NCBI GenBank assembly: GCA_037444775.1
Contig: JBBILU010000010.1
Location: 1 to 39,278 of the forward strand
Reading direction: 5' to 3'
From: JBBILU01 sp037444775
Lineage (GTDB): Bacteria; Patescibacteriota; Gracilibacteria; BD1-5; UBA6164
Length of the DNA stretch: 39,278 bases
Shown: one piece after another, positions 11,238 to 20,670 of the stretch
How the letters are laid out: each line of letters starts with the position of its first letter
Position numbering within the stretch: position 1 is the stretch's first letter
Program-made: the position numbers and the translations under genes
The notes under the pieces: generated by a model
Seen by the model: only the letters and a program-made list of their open reading frames with translations
Told to the model about the DNA's origin: nothing
Databases searched by the model: none

Positions 11238-11265
11238 ATTATAAAAGATTTATAGATTTTTGCAA
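11238..11265 (-). promoter_or_regulatory. promoter of the U32 gene
   Basis: Minus strand TTGCAA (11260-11265), 16-bp spacer, TATAAT (11238-11243). Expected transcript start is about 26 nt before the ATG at 11205. Confidence 0.5.
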
Positions 11266-11281
11266 AAAGAATTAAAATACA

Positions 11282-11312
11282 AAAAAGATGTTTTTATTAA
11301 AACATCTTTTTA
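11282..11312. terminator. terminator-like hairpin
   Basis: AAAAAGATGTTTT and AAAACATCTTTTT form a perfect stem around ATT, with A- and T-runs on both strands. It lies upstream of the U32 promoter and downstream of the secreted-protein gene. The 170 bp from 11313 to 11483 contains a second terminator and no gene. Confidence 0.7.
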
Positions 11313-11436
11313 AACTATTTTTATTTCAAAACTTTTTTTTCTCTTTAATTATATCAATTACAAATTTATTTTGTATAATTGATGATTTTTCAAAAATGAT
11401 AAAAGTAAAGAAAAATATGAATAAATTGAATTCAGG

Positions 11437-11472
11437 AAAAAAGTAGAATGTGGTTTTTCATTCTACTTTTTG
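11437..11472 (-). terminator. terminator of the TPR/secreted-protein operon
   Basis: AAAAAGTAGAATG (11438-11450) pairs with CATTCTACTTTTT (11459-11471), 12 bp beyond the stop of the minus-strand gene, with T-runs on both strands. Confidence 0.75.
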
Positions 11473-11483
11473 GGGCTCAAATT

Positions 11484-13625
11484 TTAGAAACTTTCAAACA
11501 AGGCAGGTGGATTCTCCTTTATTGCACTGTTATATTCAATAATAAAGGATTCACTGTGTTCTCCAGTATCAGTACAATTTCCATTTTGGTTTTTATCACA
11601 TCAAACATTTCATCTTCTTATGTAATTTAAATCATAAATCATAGCAGATTCAAAATCATTTGTATAAATATTTCAAGGCAATAGATATTCTCATCAAGTC
11701 AATATTCATCAATATATGGTATTTCTTGTAAACAAAGCTCATTTTAACACTAATTGTTCTCTGAGTAATGAACTTCTTTCTTCATTATTAGATTTTAATG
11801 CTACTCCAAATGAATTTGCACTCATAATTCATCAGTCAGCATATATAATAGCAGATATATTTTTTACATTAGGTGTTATATAGATATTTCATTCATTGGA
11901 ATCGCGGCCTACTTTATAATTATCTTTTAAAACAATAATTCAAATAAAGTTTGAAATATCTTCATCTATGACTAAATGTCAATCTTTGATAACAATTGTT
12001 TGAACTCAATTGAGGTCAATTTCAGATATTTTTTTGTTTCATTCAAAATAATAAACTCAGTTTACTATTGTATTTGAAGGAATAGATTTGGTAAACATAA
12101 AAGCATTTTTTCTTATCTTACTTCTTGCATCTCCCATATCAATTGCAGAAAAGTTAATATCTTTTCATAATTCTTGTTGTTTTCAAATAACTTGAGAAAC
12201 TCAGAGTATTTTAACTCAAATAAAAGATTTTCAATAATTTGTCATTAATGGAGTCGTGCTTAAAGGATCAGTGCTATTAGTTAAATAATATGAGACTTTT
12301 TTCCCTCAAAAATCATAACTAATAATAGGCTTATCTATTTTTAGGATAGGATTTTGCTTTATTTGTGAGGCTGTTTTAGATGTATTGAGTGTTGAATAAA
12401 AGATTACTCAATCTTTTTTATCTAGGGTCGAACCACTGACTGTGCTTGAAACTATAGAAATATCATTTGTTCATACATTTAATTTACTAGAGAAGTCTTC
12501 AACTTTAAAATTACTTACTGCCAAACTTCAGCTAGAAATTAATTTTAAAATATTTGTAGTTCAAATATCAACTTTTCATTCCCGATTATTTTTATCAATA
12601 TCAAAAACTTTAATTATTCATGTATAGGGTTTTTTGAAATTATAGTTCACATTATCGAGAGTTATTTCTGTTCCATTGAGTTTCAGCTTTATTTTTCCTG
12701 AACCAGTTTTTAGTGGTGCAAATGACTTTATTTTAGATATCTCAAAATAAAAATTATTTCCACTTCAATGAATATCTGTACTGCTTACTTCTCAAAAATT
12801 GAGTGCATTATCTCATGTATTATTAGTTCTATTTGCTTTTAATCAAGAAACATCTGAGATATCTGAAATTTTTGCATATTTAGTTCCAACAAGTCAAATT
12901 ACTGGTTTTCATTCATTTGTAGTTCATGAAATATTAACTCTTATTTTATGTGTTCAATTATTATCTGCAAAAACATTATCGTTATTAGCAATAGTAATTG
13001 GATTACTAATGTCCATACTAAATGTTTTTATATTTGTTTTTTTACTAGGTTTTTTTCTGTCCTTTGGACAATTCCGTCTTGGTAATGTTTTTCTGACCCT
13101 TGTGTAAATGGTTTCTTGTTTACAAGAGATTTTTCATTCATTTGTCCAATTAGAAGAAATTTTGCAATCACTCCATCTTTCTGTCCAAGAAGCAGTATAT
13201 CTGCAAGATGGTGGTTCTGGAGGTGGAGGTGTAGGTGGAGGTGTTCTACTTCAATTTGAAGAAGAATTTCTAGTATTAATTGACATTTCAAGTCAGTTAG
13301 AACAAACTACTCAATTGCTACTTACTGTTCAAACTCCATGTGTATTTGCTGAATCAGAAACCATTTGAAAAAGTTCTTCAGCTGTGAGATTTCTATTTTT
13401 TGCTTCATTTACCCAATATTCTACATCTGCTGGATTATTAGATGTATGTGAATAACTAATTTCTATTTCATCATTTAATCTAAATGTTCACTTTTGTCAT
13501 ACTTCTCCTTCCGTTCATTGAACTGCAGTGGGTGAGGAATTGGATGATGCAAATGTATAATTTATGTAAAAAGAAAAAGACACAATACTACAAAAAGAAA
13601 GAAAAATAACTTTATAATAATTCAT
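11484..13625 (-). CDS. secreted protein with Pro-rich linker and Cys/Trp module
   Basis: A 713-residue protein of no family I can name. It begins with a signal peptide (MNYYKVIFLSFCSIVSFSFY..., cleavage probably after TFA), then about 100 residues with an HTSNNPADVEYWVNEAKNRN segment recalling repeat-type structural motifs. A proline linker (TPPPTPPPPEPPS, near 130-143) leads to a compact Cys/Trp/Arg-rich stretch with SWTERWSDC and TRVRKTLPRRNCPK (about 143-192), which resembles a thrombospondin type-1 repeat. The rest is rich in Asn, Ser, Thr and Ile, as in beta-rich surface proteins, with a late GCDKNQNGNC segment and a tail ending NPPALFESF. Many TGA codons are read as Gly. It follows the TPR gene by 8 bp, so the two are cotranscribed. 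Probably an exported surface or adhesion protein; function inferred only. Confidence 0.7.
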
Positions 13626-13633
13626 ATAAAAAT

Positions 13634-15034
13634 TTAATTAGGAAGTAAAAAGTTTGAAAGAACTCCTTTGTTGTTTCTTGCATTTTGAATATTTACAAAA
13701 TATTCAAAAGAAGAATTAGTAACAAACTGTTTTATTAATTCTTGATTTTTTTGGACTCATTCTTTTTTGATTGCATCAAGAATTAAAAAAGATTGAATTA
13801 ATGAAATGTTCAGATTTATTTGATCTTTTCTTTCATTTTCCATAAGAATCATATCAGTAGCTATTACATCATTAGATTTTGATAGAAAAGAACTTGCTCA
13901 ATGAAAATTAAATGAATCAAATAAATATAATGCATAGTATCTGTAAGCTAAATAAGAATTTGGATTTAGCTGAATACCTTTTAAAAGATTTTCTTCAATT
14001 TGAGAATTATATTTGGAGTCATTATAGAGATAATAAGCAAATGCTTTTCCTATATATCACATTGGATAATCAGGAAATGATTCAATAGATTTATTGGCAT
14101 AATCTAATGATTTTCAAATAGAGTCACTTCAAGTTCAAGTTTTTAATTCTATCTCACTGAGCATATAGTAGATTTCAGCTTTTAATGAATTTGAAGAAGT
14201 CCTCAAGGAATTATTTAAGAATTCTTTAGATTCTGCATACTTTCATTTTCTTACTAAATATCTTGCTATATTTAAAGAAGAGGCATAATTTTGTTTATTA
14301 AGATTGTATGCTTTATAATAGTATTCATAGGCTTGTCATAGTTCTCATTTTAAATCATACACATGACCTATTTGATTCAATAAGAGAGAGGTTTTTTGTG
14401 AATCAAGATTTTTTATACTTAATCATGCATTATATGAATTGAGAGCTCAAGAGAAATCTTTGATAATTTCTTTTGCATAACCAAGATAATAATTACTATA
14501 AAAGGAAGATGCAATGCTTGGATGAGTTTTTTTTATCTCTTCTAATAATTCTATTGCTTCTTTAGAAGAAGTTTCTTCTTCATAAAAATAATTTCATTTA
14601 TTAAGTATTGCCCATATTTTAATGTATTTCAAAGCAATAATTTTAGGGATTGCTTCAGTGTTTTTTTCTAAGGCAGGATCTTTTAACATACTAGAAATAA
14701 TAATTTTTGCTTCATTATAATTATTTTTTTGTAATGAATTATGAAGCTGTATAAGATTTCAAGAAGAAAAAACATCTCAAAAGTTTGAAATTATTGTTTT
14801 TTCATCTCACCATAGATTTTCTATATAATCAGAAACTATATCAGTATGTATTTCTTTTGTTTTATTTTTTTCTCAAGAAATATTCTCTTTCTTTTCAATA
14901 GGACTATTTAATGTTGGAATATTTTCTTTTTTCTCAAAAAGGGTTTTGAAAATAAAAAAAGCAAAAGCTACAATAAAAAATAATGCGACTCAATATGCAA
15001 TTTTTTGATATTTTCTATTTTGTGTAAAAAACAT
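13634..15034 (-). CDS. membrane-anchored TPR-repeat protein
   Basis: The 466-residue product has one membrane segment at the N-terminus (IAYGVALFFIVAFAFFIFK, about 12-30), a charged linker, and then helical pairs with the tetratricopeptide pattern, for example LDSQKTSLLLNQIGHVYDLK, GQAYEYYYKAYNLNKQNY and YLVRKGKYAESKEFLNNSL. TPR arrays serve as protein-protein scaffolds; here the array would lie outside the membrane. It is the first gene of a two-gene unit with the large secreted protein 8 bp downstream, so it may assist assembly, export or display of that protein. Its promoter block is duplicated further upstream. TPR family is well supported, the partnership is inference. Confidence 0.78.
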
Positions 15035-15067
15035 AAGTTTTAAAAATTAAAGAATTAAAAATAATGA

Positions 15068-15117
15068 TAATGCTATCATATAAAAATAGATATGTCAAAA
15101 AAAATGCGATTCTTTTT
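15068..15117 (-). repeat. 50-bp promoter-bearing direct repeat, copy 1
   Basis: This block is nearly identical to 15263-15311 (one extra A in an A-run). On the minus strand it holds TTGACA (15093-15098), a 17-bp spacer and TAGCAT (15070-15075) with a TG extension. It lies about 30 bp from the TPR gene start and is its likely promoter. Confidence 0.85.
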
Positions 15118-15262
15118 AACCTGACTTCAAGGGTTTTTTTTGAATAAATGGCTTATTAGAGCCAATTCAAAAAATCATGGACACAACATTCCTATTTTTT
15201 TTAAAAACCTTATTTAAAGCTATTTCTACTTTTATGCATAGGACAATCTCTCAAAGTCATAA
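15118..15262. other. spacer between the promoter repeats, no gene seen
   Basis: About 145 bp without a convincing gene. Its end (15228-15262) resembles sequence downstream of sufB at 18021-18062, and CTGACTTCAAG at about 15121-15131 is the inverse of CTTGAAGTCAG at 18045-18055. On the minus strand the longest start-to-stop frame is about 16 codons. Confidence 0.5.
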
Positions 15263-15267
15263 TAATG
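15228..15267 (+). repeat. dispersed intergenic repeat, copy A
   Basis: ACTTTTATGCATAG followed by GACAATCTC and AAAGTCATAATAATG closely matches 18021-18062. Roughly 35 of 42 positions agree with small gaps. The copy runs into the second promoter block. Confidence 0.6.
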
Positions 15268-15311
15268 CTATCATATAAAAATAGATATGTCAAAAAAATG
15301 CGATTCTTTTT
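15263..15311 (-). repeat. 50-bp promoter-bearing direct repeat, copy 2
   Basis: Second copy, 195 bp from the first, with the same TTGACA (15288-15293), 17-bp spacer and TGA-TAGCAT (15265-15270) pointing to the minus strand. It would transcribe the 145-bp spacer and continue into the TPR gene, giving a longer leader. Confidence 0.85.
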
Positions 15312-15361
15312 TGCTTCATTATAAAAAAATATTTACTTTGTTTCTAAACAAAGGGAAAAAA

Positions 15362-15394
15362 CAAAAATCAAGCTGATATGCTTGATTTTTTTTA
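15362..15394 (-). terminator. terminator of the gatA-lipoprotein operon
   Basis: AAAAATCAAGC (15363-15373) pairs with GCTTGATTTTT (15380-15390), with T-runs on both strands, about 55 bp after the lipoprotein stop codon. Confidence 0.75.
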
Positions 15395-15447
15395 AAAAAA
15401 AACTTTTTTATAATTTAAACTTACACATTTTTATATAAAACATTTTT

Positions 15448-16455
15448 TTAATTTCCTATTTTTCTGAATAAATTATCTGTAACAGTAATTCAAACATTTC
15501 ATTCGTTTTTTGCTTTTAATTCATTATTTTTATCTGCTAAATTTTCTTTTGTTACTCAAATTCATTTTTCTATTTCATAAACTCAATAAAGATTTTCTGA
15601 AGAATTTATATAATGTTTTTCATAAATATAATTTTCATTGGATAATCTTACTACATAAACACTAATTCATTTCCCATCTACAATATCTCTACAAGTATTC
15701 CAGTAAAAATAAGTTTTTAAATTACTACTTAGAAATTCTGTGATATTTTCACAAGTTACATTCAAACTTTCTTTTTGTTTAATTTCTAATCACTTAATAT
15801 CAGAATATGTGAAACTTGTATCTGAAATTTTTTGAATATAGCCAAATTCATTATTTTCTCCCAATTTTTTTTCAACTTCTTTTATGTCAATAATTATATC
15901 TTTAGCCTCCAAACTTCAACTTTCTGTTGTTCATGAAAAAGTTAGTTCTTCTCCTTTTGGAATTCTAATAATTAATTCTAAACTAGACTTTTCATTTCAT
16001 GAATAAGCTGTAAAAATATATTTATTTTCTCAATCTCAAATAACATCATACTTTCTACTAGCATTATAAGAAAAACTAGAATCTCCAGATTTGAATTGTT
16101 TCAAAGTAAAAGGATCATCTGGCAAACCAGATTCTTTATTTGAAAACAAAACATCTATTTTATCAACATTTGTAAGAGTTTTTCAAGTTATTTTTGCACT
16201 TCATTTCAAAAAATTATCATAATTAATTTCATCAAGTTCTATAAATTTATTTTGATCTAAATAGTTTAATTCAATATCTTTTTTCTCATCAAGTTGGAAA
16301 TCTTCAGTTGCTATAATATTACTTCATTCATCAACTTCCGAGGAACTTGATTCTATAACTCAAAGATCTTTTTTAGCTTGTTCAACATCTTTTGGATTTG
16401 ATAAACAAGAACTTAGCAAAAATGTAAGTAGTGCTAAAATTATTATTTTTTTCAT
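15448..16455 (-). CDS. lipoprotein of unknown function
   Basis: The 335-residue product starts with a lipoprotein signal: MKKIIILALLTFLLSSC, with LSSC as lipobox and Cys near 17 as the lipid-modified residue. A short acidic Ser-rich linker follows, then a mixed beta-type region (for example LTNVDKIDVLFSNKESGLPD and DPFTLKQFKSGDSSFSY) with two further cysteines (NVTCENITEF and YWNTCRDIV) that could form a disulfide. I recognise no family. It lies 16 bp after gatA and would be cotranscribed with it, an odd pairing that probably reflects genome compaction and not shared function. Lipoprotein status is firm. Confidence 0.72.
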
Positions 16456-16471
16456 AAATATTTTTTAATTT

Positions 16472-17932
16472 TTACTCAAAACCTTTTGGAATCATTTTTT
16501 CTCTCCAATTTGTAGCTTTTTCATAAACATTAGCTATTTCAAAAAGAGATTCTTCTTTTAATCTAGGTGCTAAAATTTGAATTCAAACTGGTAAAATTTC
16601 TTTTTCATCATCAGAACTTTCAGCAAATCAACATGGAATACTTATTCAAGGAAGTCAAGCTAGACTTGCAGGAATTGTATATGCATCAGCTAAATACATT
16701 TTCAAAGGATCATCTGATTTTACTCAAATTTTCCAAGCAACTTCTGGAGAAGTTGGGGCTACAATAACATCAACTTCTTCAAAAGCTTTATTAAAATCTT
16801 CTATTATAAGAGTTCTTATTTGAGCAGCTTTTATATAATAAGCATCATAAAATCAAGCAGAAAGTACATAATTTCAAATTATAATTCTTCTTTTAACTTC
16901 ATTTCAAAGTCATTCTCATCTATTATTTATATAAAATTCTTCAATATTTTGATATGGTTTTTGAGAAACATGTCAATATCTAAGTCAATCTAATCTAGCC
17001 AAATTTGTAGTAACTTCTGCTGGCATTAAAATATAATAAGTTGTAACTCAATATTTAGTCATTGGAAGAGAAATATGTTTTATTTCAGCTCAAAGTTCTT
17101 TCATTTTTTCAATTGCTTCTAAAACAGTTTTTTTAACTCATTGATCAAGTCATTCTTCAAAATATTCTCTAGGAATTCATATTTTTTTTCATTTCAAGTT
17201 TGAAGTTTCCCAAATTTGTGGATTAATCAAATCTTTTCAAGGAATTGTTGTTGTATCTTTTGAATCTTCTCAGTTCATTATTTCATAAAGCAAACTAGCA
17301 TCACGAACAGTTTTTGTAAAAGTAGCTGGACAATCAAGACTTGAAGCCATAGCATGAATTCAATATCTAGAATTTCTTCAATAAGTTGGTTTAAATCAAA
17401 CTATTCAACATAAAAATGCTGGTTGTCTTGTACTTCAACCTGTATCAGTTCAAAGTGATGCTGGAATAAGTCCAGCAGCAACAGAAGCAGCAGATCAGGA
17501 ACTAGAACCTCAAGGAATTCTATTCTTTCACCATGGATTTATTGTTATTTGAACTGAAGAATTTTCTCAAGAACCTCACATTGCAAATTCGTCCATATTT
17601 GTTTTTCAAATTGAACTCATTCATTCTTCAAGTAGTTTTTCTATTATAGTTGAATTATATGGAGGTTTGAAATTTTCTAACATTTTTGAAGCTCAACTTG
17701 TAATAACTCCTTTTTCAGAAAAAATATCTTTTACTCAAATAGGTAATCACCTCAATTTTTTATCTTTATTTTCTTTATTAAATCAATTTTTATTAATACT
17801 TAAAAAAGCCTTTAGACTAGGATCATATTTTTTTATTCTTTTTAGAAAATATTCATAAACTTCTTCACTTGTTGTTTTTCCAGAATCAATAACAGAAATT
17901 AATTCCTCTAAACTCATATCTTTAAATTCCAT
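16472..17932 (-). CDS. gatA: Asp-tRNA(Asn)/Glu-tRNA(Gln) amidotransferase subunit A
   Basis: A 486-residue amidase-signature protein, the normal GatA length. Catalytic Lys is in LPIGVKDIF (Lys near 68), the cis-Ser in the GGSSSGSAAS loop and the nucleophile Ser in GTDTGGSTRQPA. The AIPG-like opening of the loop is RIPGGSSSGS, with two Gly encoded by TGA. GatA hydrolyses glutamine to give ammonia for amidation of mischarged Glu-tRNA(Gln) or Asp-tRNA(Asn) by GatB. gatB and gatC are not nearby, which is common in scattered genomes. The start at 17932 (MEFKDMSLEELISVIDSG) is the usual GatA N-terminus. Confidence 0.95.
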
Positions 17933-18020
17933 AAATTTTTATTAAAAATTAAATTTTAGCTGATTATATGCAAAAAAAATTTTTTTCAAAAATAAATGTA
18001 AAAAAATTGGAGTCATTTTA

Positions 18021-18062
18021 ACTTTTATGCATAGACACAATCTCTTGAAGTCAGGAATAATG
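18021..18062 (+). repeat. dispersed intergenic repeat, copy B
   Basis: Closely related to 15228-15267, with the shared core ACTTTTATGCATAG, CAATCTC and AAGTCA-AATAATG. It lies in the 193-bp gap between gatA and sufB, which holds no gene; the short frames across it on both strands look like chance. Confidence 0.6.
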
Positions 18063-18101
18063 TTAAATATATGCATTATACTACAGATATTTAACATTAT
18101 T
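18056..18101. repeat. 15-bp perfect inverted repeat after sufB
   Basis: AATAATGTTAAATAT (18056-18070) and ATATTTAACATTATT (18087-18101) are perfect complements around a 16-nt loop. No T-run follows on the minus strand, so it is a poor terminator; it may protect the sufCB mRNA end or be the end of a small mobile element. Confidence 0.6.
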
Positions 18102-18125
18102 TGTAAATTTTTTCTCAAAAAAAAT

Positions 18126-19535
18126 CTAAATCCCTCCTTCCATTTCCATGGAAATAAGCACATTCATCTCACTAGCATATTCAAGAGGAAGTTCTTTCAT
18201 AATTGGAGAAATAAAACCATTTACAATCATAGCTTTTGCTTCAGATTCTCAAATTCCTCTGCTTTGCAAATAAAACAAATCATTCTCATTTATTTTCCCC
18301 GCACTGGCCTCATGAGCTACTATAGAAGATGAATTTCCAACTTTTATGGTAGGAATAGCATTACTTACAGAATTTTTGTCAATCAGAAGTCAATCACAAT
18401 CTATTTTTACAGTAGAATTTATAGCTGATTTTTTTATTTCAACCAGTCATCTATAAGTATTTATTCCAGTTCATTTAGAAATTGATTTACTGATAATATT
18501 GCTTGTTGTATTTTTTCAGATGTGAATAACTTTTGCTCCAGTATCTTGATTTTGTCAATTACTTGCAAGTGCAATTCAAAGATGATCAGCTTTTGAATTA
18601 TCTCATTTCAAAACAGTACAAGGATAGAGCATTGTAGTATTGCTTCCAAGATTTCCTCACACCCATTCCATATATCAAGATTCTTCTACAATAGCTCTTT
18701 TTGTGTTCAAATTAAAAGTATCCAAACTCCAGTTTTCCACTGAAGAATATCTCATGTGAGCATTTTTTCCAACAAAAATTTCTACTCAACCAGCATGTAA
18801 AGAATTTTCATCATATTTTGGAGCAGAGCATCATTCAATATAATGAGCTGAAGAATCTTCTTCCAAAATAATCATAGTATGTTCAAATTGTCCTCCAGAT
18901 TTTACATTCATTCTAAAATATGACTGCAAAGGTTCAGAAATCTGCACTCATTTTGGAACATACATAAAAGTTCATCAACTCCAAACAGCATAATGCAAAC
19001 TGGCAAATTTGTGATCAGCCAAAGGAATAGCTTTAGAAAAAAGTTTTTTAATAATTGGTTCTAAATTTGAATCTCTCAAAGCATGACTCATATCATCAAA
19101 AATAACTCATTTTTTAACCAAATCTTCTTTCAAAGAATGATATACAGTTTCACTATCATATTGAGCTCAAACTCCAGCCAAAGATTTTTTTTCTGCTTCT
19201 GGAATTCACAGTTTATCAAAAGTTCTTTTGATATTTTCAGGAACATCATCCCAAGTTTTATTATTTCAAGCTCATTCTGGCTTTGCATAATAATAAATAC
19301 TATCCAAATCTAACTTATCAAGATTTGGTCACCATTTTGGCATTTCTTTCTCTTGAAAAATTTTCAAAGCTTTTAGTCTTAATTCCAGCATCCACTTTGG
19401 TTCTTCATTAGAAGCTGAAATTTGTCTTACAACAGTTTCATTTATTCCTTGCAAAGATTTTGAAGAATATGAAATATCATCTGAGAAATCCCAAGTTCAG
19501 CTCGTAGTAACGGTTGATTTTTGTTCTTCTTGCAT
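18126..19535 (-). CDS. sufB: Fe-S cluster assembly scaffold SufB
   Basis: The 469-residue product is full length for SufB. Landmarks include YDSETVYHSLKEDLVKKGVI, the core GQFEHTMIILEEDSSAHYIE followed by GCSAPKYDENSLHAG, and the C-terminal SRGIGESEAKAMIVNGF stretch. SufB, with the ATPase SufC, builds Fe-S clusters. Here sufC precedes sufB by 9 bp and no sufD, sufS or sufU is adjacent, so this may be a minimal SufBC system in which SufB forms a homodimer. The gene ends in TAG, one of the few non-TAA stops, which together with in-frame TGA supports code 25. The C-terminal MEMEGGI is a typical short SufB tail. Confidence 0.95.
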
Positions 19536-19544
19536 AGTATTTTT

Positions 19545-20384
19545 TTAATTAAATCATTCTTTTTTAATCTCATCAATAAGCTCTTTCCCTCAAGATTGAG
19601 CTATTTCTCAGTCTTTCATAACAAATACTTCATCAACTTCTAAATAATCAAGAATTGTAAAATAATGAGTTATTATGATAAAAGTATTTTCTGAAGTTGA
19701 AAGAGATTGTAACATTTTGGCAACAGTTTTGAAAGCATCCAAATCAAGACCTGAATCTATTTCATCAAGAATAATATATTTTGGTTGCAAAAGTTTCATT
19801 TGTAAAATCTCTATTTTTCTTTTTTCTCATCAGCTAAAACCAACATTCAAATCTCTGTCTAAAAATTTTTCATCAATACTTAGTTCAGCTAAATATTTTT
19901 TGATAAATCTTTTAAATAAAAATGGAGAAAGTCATTTAAACTCACTTTTGTCTGTTGTCATACTCTCTCCACTTTGAAGAGAGTTAGATTGAGGTGTCAT
20001 TGCAATATTATAAATAGTTCTCAAATATTCACTTAGCTTAATGCCAGGAATTTCTGGAACATTTTGAAATGCTAAAAATATTCAAGCTCTACTTCTTTCT
20101 TCTGGAGACATTTCAAGAAGATTTTCTTTGTAGAGATGTTTCTCTAAAACATCTTCTCCCCCCTCCTTAGGAAGGAGGGGCTGGGGGTGGTTTATATCTA
20201 TTTTGCCTCAAGTCACTTGATATTTTGGACTTCAAGCCAAAATTGCACTCAAAGTAGATTTCCCACTTCCATTTTTTCAAAGTAAACAATAATTTTTCCC
20301 AAGTTCAAAATTTAAACTTACTCCGTTTAATATTTGTTTATCTGTATCTTTTACTTTTGCTTCAAGATTTTTTATTTGTATCAT
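19545..20384 (-). CDS. sufC: Fe-S assembly ATPase SufC with an in-frame insertion
   Basis: A 279-residue ABC ATPase. Walker A is LLGKNGSGKSTLS, the Q loop is GIFLAFQ, the SufC signature region FSGGEKRKIEILQM, and Walker B IILDEIDSGLDLD. SufC energises Fe-S assembly on SufB. Normal SufC proteins are about 250 residues. The excess is explained by roughly 20 residues (HPQPLLPKEGGEDVLEKHL) between GGKIDIN and LLEMSPEERS, where homologues usually have a few residues only. The insert is encoded by a GC-rich palindrome at 20158-20193 resembling other elements in the window. It lies in the lobe before the Q loop and keeps the frame, so the enzyme is probably active. Confidence 0.93.
20158..20193 (+). 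repeat. GC-rich palindromic element inside sufC
   Basis: CCCCTCCTT (20160-20168) and AAGGAGGGG (20172-20180) form a palindrome, followed by CTGGGGGTGGTTT. It is by far the most GC-rich stretch nearby and is read in frame as part of SufC. Its plan (palindrome, short spacer, second G-run) matches the elements at 10218, 29874 and 35902. Confidence 0.75.
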
Positions 20385-20400
20385 TTATTTTAATAATTTT

Positions 20401-20431
20401 ATAAAACATTACTATTTTAGTAATGTTTTAT
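20401..20431 (-). promoter_or_regulatory. perfect palindrome in the sufC leader (candidate operator or mRNA hairpin)
   Basis: ATAAAACATTACTA (20401-20414) and TAGTAATGTTTTAT (20418-20431) are perfect 14-bp complements around TTT, 16 bp before the sufC ATG. Only divergent rsmH lies upstream, so it cannot be a terminator of a previous gene. A TTGCTA-17-TATGTA promoter (about 20455-20483, minus) would place it in the 5' leader. Confidence 0.5.
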
Positions 20432-20670
20432 AAAAAGCAAGTTTTTTTTAATACATAATAAATACACTTTAGCTTAGCAAAAAGACTTGTTAAAATTTTG
20501 TTAAGAACTTTTATTTTTTGGCTTATATATTAGAGAATAAAAAACACTTTTGTCTAATTAATTTTATTATTTTTTTTTGACTTTAAACAAAAAAAAAGTA
20601 AAAATATAAAAAAAATTAGCTATAAATAAACTACATTTTTTAGATATTAACATTTTTTTAACATTTTCAG
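20432..20670. other. divergent intergenic region sufC / rsmH
   Basis: About 240 bp with no gene. It should hold the promoters for sufCB (minus) and rsmH-ftsL (plus). No plus-strand promoter stands out clearly: a TTGACT near 20577 is followed by long A-tracts without a well-spaced -10 box. Confidence 0.4.

Noticed and set aside
13028..13291. Minus-strand frame rich in His/Leu (LHLHLHLHL).
   Set aside because: It is an out-of-frame shadow of the proline linker and Cys/Trp module in the secreted-protein gene.
12799..13368. Plus-strand reading frames of about 90-100 residues across the secreted-protein gene.
   Set aside because: They run antisense to a long, sensible minus-strand gene and have no recognisable motif or ribosome-binding site.
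18056..18101. Inverted repeat as the sufCB terminator.
   Set aside because: It lacks a T-run on the minus strand, so intrinsic termination is unlikely, although mRNA stabilisation remains possible.
17942..18332. Short frames on both strands over the gatA-sufB gap.
   Set aside because: They cross the intergenic repeat and the sufB end, have no family features and conflict with each other.
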